Origin: Cyrtodaria siliqua
Lineage: Eukaryota; Mollusca; Bivalvia; Adapedonta; Hiatellidae
DNA length: 64,000 nucleotides
Assembly (NCBI GenBank): GCA_037043455.1
Contig: JAWPHD010000284.1
Coordinates: forward strand, 434,001 to 498,000
Reading direction: 5' to 3'
Shown here: one piece after another, positions 54,915-64,000 of the stretch
Position numbering within the stretch: position 1 is the first letter of the stretch
How the letters are laid out: each line of letters opens with the position of its first letter
Position numbers and translations under genes: made by a program
The notes under the pieces: generated by a model
The model's input: the letters and a program-made list of their open reading frames with translations, nothing else
Databases searched by the model: none
What the model was told of the DNA's origin: nothing

Positions 54915-54980
54915 CCTACTAAATACCGCTAAGGACCACAAAGTACCACTAAGGGGCCACTAAGGGGCCACTAAGGACCA
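54915..54980. repeat. Short (CTAAGGACCAC/CTAAGGGGCCA)n array
   Basis: About six units of 9-12 bp, all variants of ACCACTAAGGGGCC. Confidence 0.75.
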
Positions 54981-55686
54981 CTATAGATAAGTAATTGATA
55001 AAGTGCATTTCAGGATAATTAAAGGCGCACAGACTGGCAAACGACAGCCAGAGAAAGTTAAAAACAATATTTCTTGTAACAGTATAAGTAAATATAGAGA
55101 TTAATTTAATATCACTGGCTATAGTTCTTTTTATAAAACATGATGATGCATCATTAATATAAGCTGTTGTAAGAAGTCAAACTGGAAACACCACGTCATA
55201 ATTACAATTGATTATGAATTATAACGATATTAGCATACATATCAGATTTATCTAGCGGACACGTGTCGCATCATATGGATTATACTTTTTTCCCCTTCTT
55301 CTATAGTTGTATATGGACGAAAGTATTACTGACACGTTTTCCATCAGCATATCGTATAACATCATATAACCAGGATAACTAAGATTTTCAAGGTATGTGA
55401 TTACTGAAAACTTGAATAAACATAAATTATGTTTGCATTTGTTTGCTCTGTTCGCGAATTTCAAGCACTTTTATTGATACATTATGCTATTAAATGTCAA
55501 TTTGAAAAGAGACGCTTATACTACTTGTAAGATTCACTATGAAATTTAATATGAACTTCTGTTGGATTTCAACTAATAAATACCTCGTTTGTTAAATGTT
55601 AAATGTCCTTTTAAGAACGACACTTTCTTTGAACTATGTGATCATTAAATACAGACTTGAATCAGTTGAGTTATATTACTCCAGGC

Positions 55687-55940
55687 CTGGAATTCACCAA
55701 CCATTCTTCAAACTATTCTTAGACTTGAGCTCAAGCACTGAAAATTCGTTCACAAATATTTCCATGACCTTCAAATATAAACAATCGCAAGACGTTGCTA
55801 TTTATTAGTATGCATCATATTTATACATAGCAGCTTGTTATAAACGTTTATTCTGTAAACTTATAGACATATTTGTGATTGAAATGTGTATACTTGTGCT
55901 GAGTCTGAGAAAAATCTCAATAATGGTTGGTGAATTCCTG
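55687..55940. mobile_element. Inverted-repeat MITE
   Basis: GGAATTCACCAACCATT at the left and AATGGTTGGTGAATTCC at the right are exact complements. Similarity continues inward for about 50 bp (CTTAGACTTGAGC versus CTCAGACTCAGC). No transposase. Confidence 0.7.
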
Positions 55941-55944
55941 GAAG

Positions 55945-57330
55945 CTTGCTACTTAATTCTTCTTAGTCGATCTAGCCTTTTGTATCGCTAGTCTTTTTTC
56001 CTTCTTAAGTATGCCAAACAATGTCAATTTTATATCTGTCAATAATGTCAATTTGTTTTATCATATCGTGATTCTGTTTTATTTTCTTCTATGAAAATGA
56101 TGCTAATCAGTTCCTTTTTGATCTGATCAAGGGGGATAAATGAATTTTTAAGTTTGTTCTAACTAGCGCTTTGTTTATTTTGTCCAACCTTACAATAATC
56201 ATTCTTAGTACATATTTTATAGATAGATTAGCATCATTTACATAGTCTTAATTTGTAATGCACATGCTAATATCGTTTGAGTTTGATGTTATTAGCTACT
56301 TTTGAAATATGTTGATAGTTGTATAATTATAGTCTCTTATAATTCTAGTTAGAATGGTATGGCTATCTTATAATGTTTACGATGTATTATTTATGTTGGT
56401 ATTTATTGTAAACCGCGATGAGACTTTAATGAAGAAATAAAGTATATTATGCTGGTATGTATACGATCTCTTCTAAAAGCTATTAGCCCCTTGCTAGGTA
56501 GGCCGCGTGTTTTTCCAATTTTCAAAAAATCTTGGACTTAAGCCTCACCAGCGCCTCTAGGTTAAAATAGCGTAAATGAGTCTCCATGCCCCTTCCATAG
56601 TAAAATTAGAATGTTAACAACCTGTTAAAAACTCAAACCTGCTTAGAATTCTGGGAAACTTACTTTATCATGCAAATAAATATGTCTGCTATTAAACATC
56701 AACAAGGAAATAAGGGGTTGAATACCTTCTAAGAAACATTTCTTCAGCTGTATACTAACACGGGGTCAAAGGTCAAAGCTATTACCCCTTGCAATGTCGT
56801 ACCCTGTCTACTTTCACTTCTGAAATTTATATAAAAAAAATGTCAAAAACATGATGAGCTCCCTTTTCAAATATCAACAACATGTCCAGAATACAGTTAC
56901 AGCCAAAAAATAACAGGAAATTGCACTAAAAAAGTGTGTAAAGAAATAAAGTTAGGACTCTTTAATACAGAACTACTTGCATGCACCTGGCGAGCACATC
57001 CGGCTGATTTAGTGTAATTAAACCTCTAAGTTTCGCCAGTGGGTTATTGAGCAAAATACCTTCCATTAGCCTCGTCTGTTGGATGTTGACGTAAACCAGG
57101 GAAATCGGAATCTACCTTCCAAGTACGTTAAGAACGATAGGAATAGAGTAGGGCAGGTTTACAAATTACCATTTATCTTTCTTCTCTCGCTGGGGCGGCT
57201 CTAATAACCTGTAACGTGTTACTGATCCATTATACAACAGTCAATCGTGTCCATAATAATGTCATTGTTGCAAAACTATCGTCACTTGATTATTTATAAA
57301 AGCTTCAAATATTTTTCCCATCTTTTTCAG
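55945..57330. other. Upstream region of the sulfotransferase gene
   Basis: AT-rich. A 5'UTR exon must lie here or further upstream, since the first coding exon starts with an acceptor, but none could be identified. No convincing promoter motif was seen. Confidence 0.4.
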
Positions 57331-57353
57331 ATGAGATTTCAGTTTTATATGAG
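57331..57353 (+). CDS. Gal3st: Sulfotransferase first coding exon (23 nt)
   Basis: Acceptor tctttttcag ends at 57330 and donor GTAAGT starts at 57354. It codes MRFQFYM and two bases of an arginine codon, which the A at 59475 completes, leading straight into the membrane anchor. It has no frame-compatible alternative nearby. Confidence 0.85.
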
Positions 57354-60300
57354 GTAAGTATAAACGTTGTTATAATGCTTTAAATCACAATGTTAAAGTT
57401 ATCCGGCCATGTTTTGTTTCATGAACATGATTATGTTGTTTAAATCGAAATCAATACACAACCATAGAAAATTACTATTCACACATTGCAATATCTGTGA
57501 AAAGCGAGAATAAGATTTTATTTGATGACGTAGAAAACTTTGAACAGGTAAATTAATCCACAGGTTAATGTACTTATCAATTATCTGGCAATAGTTGTGC
57601 AGCCATACAATTTAGATTTACCTCATTTCCCCATGCAGTCACGGAGTGGTAAAAGAAGTATCTACGTCATGCAAATAATACTTATTTTTACATACAACTT
57701 AGTAGCGGTTTTAAATATATGTTTCTCTGCGGGACTATCAAGAAATGTTCATATGATGTTTAAAAGTGAATGGCCACCCTTTTTGTAGTATTATCAATTA
57801 ACAAATTCCACTCTTAAACATCATATGAACATTTCTTGAAAGTCCCGGAGAAAAACATGTATTTAATTTCGCTACTAAGTTGTATGTAAAAATAAGTATA
57901 ATTTGCATGACGTAGATACTACTTTTACCACTGCATGACTGCACGGGGAAATGAGGTAAATCTGAATTGTATAGCTGCACAACTATTGCCAGATCATTGA
58001 TATATACATTTACCTGTGGATTAATTTACAATTATCATTACAAATGTTATATGAAAATAACCCTAACTATGTCATGTATTTTACCTGGACTATCCCCCAC
58101 TTTCACACAGATTTTTCAGTTAAAATGTTAAATTCGCAATCCGGCGTTCACACAACTATATTGGTGCTTCCCTGTTTTTTTTTTTGTTTTTTTTTACATT
58201 GAACAAAGTTTGAGGTTGCCACTGGACCCCATATAAATGAAACGTTCCTATGCCAGTGTACCTGTAACCGGTCACCCGGTTTGGTCTGATGCTACGGAGT
58301 AGTTCAAATTTGAAGGTGATGAAAACACGGTTTGGAAACTGTCTTCTGCTTCAAGCGATCTATGCTTTTCTCTGTCCTATCATTTCACTATTTTTATTTT
58401 TCTACCACCGACAGAAACATAAGGGTCAAATAGTGTGCCTATAATCGTCGGGTAGGACGCCTGTCGTAGGCGGACGGACTATAATCCTTAGAAATACTGA
58501 CACAAACACACACGAATTGAAATGTGTTGGGGGTGGGATGTCACGATTCATAAGACACGTACAGGTAGACTTGCACTAGACGTGAGAATCATGGCTCTTA
58601 TGGTGGTATGTACCTACCATGGTATAGGTACACACCATAAGATCTACGATTATCGCAGCTAGACTTGCACATACCGGTGCATACATACCACCAATCAAAC
58701 ATAACTGTGCTCGCCCTATAGGTTTAACCTATTTCATATTACGCTTAAGATAACGCTCTTTTGTATCTCCGATACATTCATCTTATATGCGTCAAGGCAT
58801 TTTGACATCAATATGGCACCAACATCCAACTTCCATGTCTAACTCTTCAAAGTCAAGGGCATGTGCAGGGAAACTACTGCGACGGAGGATATGGCTATCT
58901 CTCAGACTGCAGCCTCTTGTAATGTATATTGTTTCTGATTGCATGAGGTTCCTGTACGTTTCTGATCTCAGTTTTCGATTTCCGAAGATTTCTGTAATAG
59001 GTAGTTTTGTTTTTTAATTGCTAGAGCTTCCTCTAGAATGTGTCGTGCTATTATTTCAGATTCCATGTTGGAGGTTCTTGTTATATTGTGTTATTGTTTC
59101 TGACTTCATACCGCGGTGGGGCCCAGTGGTAGAGCGGCCGATTCGCATGTAGGAGGTCGAGTGTTCAGTTCCCAGACGATTCATACCAAATACCTCATAC
59201 AATTCTAGAACTGGTTGACCCGGTGTCAGTATAAAATGACTGGTATCATGTCATGGCATATGTTTACGGTGTGGTATTCCAGTGTGGCAGCACTCTAAAG
59301 TTGAGCATTGCTACAAATAGACACCGTCGTGATATGTCAAATATTGTTAAAAGCAAAGTTAAACCCCATACATGTTTTTAATTTCAGCAGCGTCCTGGCC
59401 TATATTTGTTTTTATTAACTTCAGAATCTCAAACTGTTGTGTCGTTTATTTATTTATTTCTAATCTAATTTCAGACACATCCTATTTACTGTAACTACGT
59501 GTGTACTTGTCTACTTCCTCTGGGACATATCTGTATCGTTTTTCAATGAGATTGTGCATGTTAGTGGCAAAGAAAACACATCGACAAAACAAAAAACAGA
59601 GCAGTATTTAGAGCACGTCGCATTGAATGAGCGGAATAAATCAAGCAGTTCCGATACTACTAGAATCGCCAAGCTGCATGAAATCAAGCAAACACTTAAT
59701 CTATTTAAAGGAAAAGAAACAACAGAACAAACTGATGAATTCAAAACTAACGACTTAACTCAAGTAAATATTCACGCAACCGAACATCTGGAAATAATTC
59801 CAAAACCTGAAGAAAAACGCCATGTTGTTTTACTGAAGGTACATAAAACGGGAAGCTCAACTCTTCAAAGCATATTTTTGCGATTCGGAGATTCTCGAAA
59901 CTTGACGTTCGTACTTGCTCACGATAATACTTTGCTTAGTGAAAGTAAATATCCTAACATGATCAGTTACTCGAATTCTTTGAACGACAAAAATATTATA
60001 CCACCACCACCTGGCCGCCATTATGAAATACTATGCTGTCACGTGATATACAATCGGACGCAGTTCGAAAAGTATCTTCCGGCTGATTCGGCATACATCG
60101 GAATTGTTCGTGATCCGGTAACACGACTGGAATCGTCTATGCGTTACTTTAACTCGTTCCCCAATACCAAATTATCCGATTTTGCAGTTAATCCTTTAAA
60201 ATATGACAAAGGTGATCATTCTATGGTTAACAACCGCATGGCATTTGAATTCGGCTTTCCACTGGAGTTATTTCCAAACAGTGGGAACGATGTTTTAAAC

Positions 60301-60792
60301 ATCAAGACAGGGATGGAGCTTTACATAACAAAGCTTTATCGTGAATTCGATTTCATTGTTATAAATGAAAAGATGGACGAATCACTGGTTTATATGAAGC
60401 GAATTCTGGGATGGCAGACCAAAGATATTCTTTATATGAAGCAGCTAGTAGCACATCATGAAACACGACGCTTTGCAGAAGAAGACAAGCCAAAGTTAAA
60501 AAAATTCTTGTATCTGGATTATGCTCTGTACGACTTTGCTGTTAAACAATTTAATGAAAAAACAGGAAAAGCTGGTGATAACTTTTTGGGAGAGGTGGAA
60601 CACTTCAAAGCAGTTCGAAGTTTGGTTGAACAATTCTGCGAAAGCAAGGACGGAGATTCGCTTGCAGTTGACCAATCAAACTGGAGTAAGGCATTTAGTG
60701 TGACGCGATACGATTGTAAAATGTATCGCTATTTTGAAATTAAATATATCCAGGACATACGAATGAAGTTATACGGAACTCTTAATAATTAG
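57331..60792 (+). CDS. Gal3st: Galactose-3-O-sulfotransferase-like type II Golgi enzyme, complete (446 residues)
   Basis: Two coding exons, 57331-57353 and 59475-60792, join to give 446 residues plus TAG. The family transfers sulfate from PAPS to galactose on glycolipids or glycoproteins in the Golgi lumen. The join creates MRFQFYMRHILFTVTTCVLV then YFLWDISVSFF, a short basic cytosolic tail and one membrane anchor, typical of type II Golgi enzymes. A stem of about 90 residues follows. The PAPS 5'-phosphosulfate loop is LKVHKTGSSTLQS (about 128-140) and the 3'-phosphate site is IVRDPVTRLESS (about 218-229). Length and motif spacing fit GAL3ST family members. The start is the ATG immediately after an acceptor. 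AATAAA lies 15 bp after the stop. Acceptor sugar and orthology to GAL3ST1-4 cannot be told from sequence alone. Confidence 0.9.
57541..58030. repeat. Inverted duplication, about 230-bp arms, in the sulfotransferase intron
   Basis: Arms 57541-57776 and about 57808-58030 are roughly 90% identical in opposite orientation with a spacer of about 30 bp. Each arm carries a matching ORF of about 60 codons, but most differences between them change the amino acid. Confidence 0.9.
58597..58641. repeat. Near-perfect hairpin
   Basis: CTTATGGTG...TACCTA and TAGGTA...CACCATAAG pair around CCATGG. TAGACTTGCAC flanks it on both sides (about 58567 and 58671). Confidence 0.75.
59112..59372 (+). mobile_element. 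tRNA-derived SINE in the sulfotransferase intron
   Basis: The head is GCCCAGTGGTAGAGCGGCCG with GTGTTCAGTTCCC. The body includes TGACCCGGTGTCAGTATAAA and the tail AAAGTTAAACCCCATACATG. Confidence 0.82.
59475..60792 (+). CDS. Gal3st: Sulfotransferase main exon
   Basis: Acceptor ctaatttcag ends at 59474. The frame is open for 1,318 nt to TAG at 60790-60792. It carries the membrane anchor, stem and entire catalytic domain. The upstream GTG at 59554 is not a start; the frame continues 5' of it through the anchor. Confidence 0.92.
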
Positions 60793-60806
60793 ACAAATAT
60801 ACAGCA

Positions 60807-60812
60807 AATAAA
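60807..60812 (+). terminator. Candidate polyadenylation signal of the sulfotransferase gene
   Basis: AATAAA lies 15 bp after the stop codon, within AAATAAATAA. Such a short 3'UTR is unusual, so a later site may also be used. Confidence 0.35.
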
Positions 60813-61148
60813 TAACTGATTCGTGCACATGGTATGTAGATGTCCTGTGTTTACACCCATATGTCCTCTTGTGTGTGGCATAACATTGGTCAATCACGAG
60901 TGCATGCGTTTTGAAATTTAAATAACGACCTTTTGACATAAAAGTAACAGTCTGAATGATCTTACGTGTCTTAAATACAAATACAAGTATAAGGAAGTTC
61001 TATATACGTATCACATCGTTCAATACATTTACAAATTGTATTTAATATTCACAACACGCATGCTCTATGTGTTCTATACAGACGAAGGTGAAATTTGCTA
61101 TCTCAGGTTTGTGGGTGGGGCTGGGGGACAAGTATCCGCTGTCAAATA

Positions 61149-61168
61149 AGTGTGTGTGTGTGTGTGTT

Positions 61169-61201
<33 letters not shown>

Positions 61202-61220
61202 GGGGGGGGGGGGGGGGGGG
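61149..61220. repeat. (TG)n followed by (GA)n and G20
   Basis: About 20 TG units with one interruption, GAGAGAGA, then 20 consecutive G from about 61201. Confidence 0.92.
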
Positions 61221-61224
61221 ATTA

Positions 61225-63293
61225 TGCCAGCGCGACATCCAAAATGGCCACCATTACTATATATAGTCGAAACCTTAAAAAGTCTTCATCTCAAGAACCG
61301 CTGGATAGATTTCTTCAGTTTTTCTTTTAAAATGATCGCCAATGCATAGACTATCATGTTTGTTCAAATGGAGTCCCCGGGATTAAAAATGGTCGTGCCC
61401 CGGTGGTCCAAAGTTTGTATATTGAGATGCTGCATGTTTTTTCATAGACTTGTATAGGAAAAAACTTTTAAAAAATCTTCTTCTCTGAAACCACAAGGCA
61501 CAGAGCTCTCATGTAGTACATGTAGCATCAGCTTATTGTCCTCTACTAAGTTTGTTCAAATGGTGACCCTGGGGTTACATTTGGCCTCGCTCCAGGGATC
61601 ACATGTTTTACATAGACTTGTATAGGGAAAAAATCATCTTATCTGAAACTGCAAGAGCTAGAGGTTTAACATTTTTTTGCATTTGCTATAAGTTTATGGT
61701 CCTCTACCAAGTTTGATCAAATGGTGACCCTGGGGCCACATTTGGCCCCGCCCCAGGGGTCACATGTTTTATATAGACTTCTATAGACAAATACTTAAAA
61801 AATATTCTTCTCTGAAACTACAAGAGCCAGAGGTTTATTATTTTGCATTTACTATAAGCTTATGGTCCTCTACCAAGCCTGTTCAAATGGTGATCCTGTG
61901 GTCATATTTGGCCCGCCCCAGAGGTCACATGTTTTACAAAGACTTACATAGGGATTTTTTTAAAAACCTTCTTCTCAGAAACAGCTTGGTCAATTTTGAT
62001 CAAACTATACATGGATGATCCTTTGGTGAATGTTTTTCAAATTTGTTAAAATTAGGTAAACACGACATCCAAGATGGCCGCCGTAGGAAAATCTTTAAAT
62101 TACTTCTTGTACACTAGGTCGTGGGTTCAAATCGCATTGGAGGTATTTTTATTTATTTATTTTTTTCTTCATTTTTATTATCGTTTCCTGTTTGGATGTA
62201 TTGTTTCTTTTGTTTAATTTGTCTTAAGTTTGTATATAACGATTTTGCATGTTTACATAGACTTATACAGGGAAAACTTAAAAAATCTTCTTCTCTGAAA
62301 TTACAAGAGCCAGAGGTTTAATGTTTTGCGTTTGCTATAGGCTTATGGTCCTCTACCAAGTTTGTTCAAATGGTGACCCTTGGGTCACATTTGTCCCCGC
62401 CCCAGGGGTAAAATATTTTACATAGACTTGTATAGTGAAATACTTAAAAAATATTCTTCTGAAACTACAAGAGCCAGAGGTTTAATACTTTGCATTTACT
62501 ATGAGCTTTTGGTCCTCTACCAAGCTTGTTCAAATCTTGATCCTGGGGTCATATTCGGCCCCTCCCCAGGGGTCACATGTTTTACATAGACCTACGTAGG
62601 GATAATCTTAAAAAAAATCATCTTCTCAGAAACAGCTTGGTCAATTTTGACCAAACTTCTTAGATGGATTTTTTTCAAATTTGTTAAAATAAGTTAAACG
62701 TGACATCCACGATCGCCACCATAGAAAAATCTTTGAATTACTTCATGTACACTGGGAAGCTAGGGCCGTGGGTTAAAATCCCACTGGAGGTAAAAAAATA
62801 AATAAAAATCTTCTTCATTTTTATTATTGCTTCCTGTTTTTTTCTTTTGTTAATTTTTCTAAAGTTTGTATAAACATATTTTGCATGTTTTACATAGACT
62901 TATATAGGGAAAACTTAAAAAGAATCTTCTATTATTCGGTTGAGGATGTTGTTGTGTTTTGCACTTGTAAAAAGGTATTGAAAGAAATTTAATGATGAAA
63001 TCCCTTGATATAAGAGCCATTTTAGCTTGTAGAGCATCCACAGGCCCTCTTGTTCTTTATTATTATTAATGATCGCTAACCCCTGGTCTATTAAGTTTGC
63101 TCATTTGAAGTCCATGGTGTCAAAGATGGCTGCAAACTCTGAGTCCAAAGTTTGTATGTAGAGATTTTGCATGTTTTTACATAGACTTACATAAGGAAAG
63201 ATTTAAAAACATCTTCAATCAGCATTTGCGAGAGGACAATATTTTCATCATTGCAAAGATCCTCAGGTGATCGATTCAGGGCCCTCTTGTTTT
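61225..63293. repeat. Family A tandem array, long copy
   Basis: Seven or more units with GTTCAAATGGTGACCCTGGG, GGCCCCGCCCCAGGGGTCAC, ATGTTTTACATAGACTT and GAAACTACAAGAGCCAGAGG. Two inserts carry GTGGGTT(C/A)AAATC(G/C)CA-(T/C)TGGAGGT-like sequences (62120 and 62770). It ends GGTGATCGATTCAGGGCCCT then CTTGTTTTT, as at 13110-13135. Confidence 0.8.
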
Positions 63294-64000
63294 TAAATAA
63301 TATTTTGTAAATATTACATATTATGAAACATATCAGACACCATTTCCCAGATTCGATGGACTGAGTCATGAGAAAAGGTAAATTAAGTGTAAAAAAAGAT
63401 AATTAAAGCAACATGTGGTTCTGTATATATACAATAGATACGTTAGACATGTACACAATAATCCATACAATTATGCAAATATGTTAATACAATTATGCAA
63501 ATATATTACTATGTTTTGTAAACTGTCTGTATATATTGTTAAGAAATGTATGACGAAATACACCATGTGGCATTTTCCATTGTGTTGAATCATAAATGAA
63601 TCCCAGGTATTACTGAAATTTGCGGAGATTCATATCTCATCCAAACAATTTAAATGGGCAAACAAATCTCTTTTTTCCCCCACCAATCTGCAGTAAACAA
63701 GTTGTGAACATCTCGCTAGCAACTGTATTGTTTTAATATAAAAAATCGCAATGTTAGATTACAATTTCTCTCCAGCTGCTTTTAAGCCAAACTTTTGAGC
63801 ACAAGAATCGGACTCCGACTCAAAATCTCATTTTTTTTAATTTCAAATAAAAGCAATTTTATAAGCAAATTACTATATTTACTTGCAGAAACGAGTATTT
63901 AACAGAAAATGTCTGAAAATCACAATCCTTTCCCATACTTTTGTGTTGCTATGGTTTGCAAAACAAATTGATTTTGAGTCTGAGTCTAATTCTGGTGTTC
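63294..64000. other. No recognised feature
   Basis: AT-rich. A direct repeat AATTATGCAAATAT occurs at about 63468 and 63492. No exon or element was recognised. Confidence 0.45.

Noticed and set aside
57597..57980. Two similar ORFs of about 60 codons in opposite orientation
   Set aside because: They lie on the arms of an inverted duplication. About eight of eleven differences change the amino acid, so there is no sign of selection for protein.
20598..59200. tRNA-like sequences at 20600, 21325, 39290, 40035, 45915, 52900 and 59115 as functional tRNA genes
   Set aside because: A and B boxes are present but acceptor and anticodon arms do not pair properly, and most continue into shared SINE bodies.
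59554..60792. GTG at 59554 as the sulfotransferase start
   Set aside because: The frame continues upstream through a membrane anchor to an acceptor at 59474, and the 23-nt exon at 57331 supplies an ATG in phase.

Overview
The window is nuclear DNA from an animal, most likely a bivalve mollusc. Spliced genes with GT-AG introns, an AT-rich background, many short non-autonomous transposons, tRNA-derived SINEs and dense dispersed repeats with GGTCAAGGTCA and CCATCTTG-type motifs all point that way. The species call is inference; the eukaryotic, intron-bearing nature is read directly. No prokaryotic operon, CRISPR array or rRNA gene was seen.

Layout. (1) 1-2335: the 3' half of a non-LTR retrotransposon with reverse transcriptase, ending in a 27-nt poly(A). 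(2) 3035-16807 (+): the last six exons visible of a PRPF40-type U1 snRNP splicing factor. Its introns are full of repeats, including a pogo-like MITE (5660-6488), a hAT-like MITE (9200-9806), perfect palindromes and long tandem arrays. (3) 19683-25683 (-): seven in-phase exons of a gene joining a Mutator-like transposase region to a C-terminal DEDDh 3'-5' exonuclease. Its upstream exons were not found. (4) 25790-28600: low-complexity and tandem repeats. (5) 28637-31258 (+): a large terminal exon coding for an unfamiliar N-terminal domain, a 25-residue tandem repeat, a probable Ig-like segment and a protein kinase. (6) 31259-42190: intergenic repeats, several nested. (7) 42194-43363 (-): a single-exon DDE integrase-core gene with a predicted 5'UTR intron, next to a heptamer satellite (43895-44228). 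(8) 44971-50181: a 5.2-kb foldback-like element with long inverted arms, beside a decayed LINE endonuclease fragment (50190-50750, -). (9) 50780-57300: G/C homopolymers, minisatellites, SINEs and a MITE. (10) 57331-60792 (+): a complete two-coding-exon galactose-3-O-sulfotransferase-like gene whose first coding exon is only 23 nt. (11) 61149-63293: a tandem array that ends in the same terminal motif as the array at 12160-13135.

The genes do not form a pathway: two are ordinary host genes (PRPF40, sulfotransferase), one is a probable host kinase, and three come from transposons (LINE, Mutator-like transposase-exonuclease, integrase). The most notable signal is a 48-bp in-frame minisatellite at the 3' end of a PRPF40 exon that repeats both the RS-like coding sequence and the 5' splice site six times. 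Others are two insertions whose empty sites survive elsewhere in the window, several SINE types sharing one 3' tail, and dispersed repeats carrying nuclear-receptor-like half-sites.
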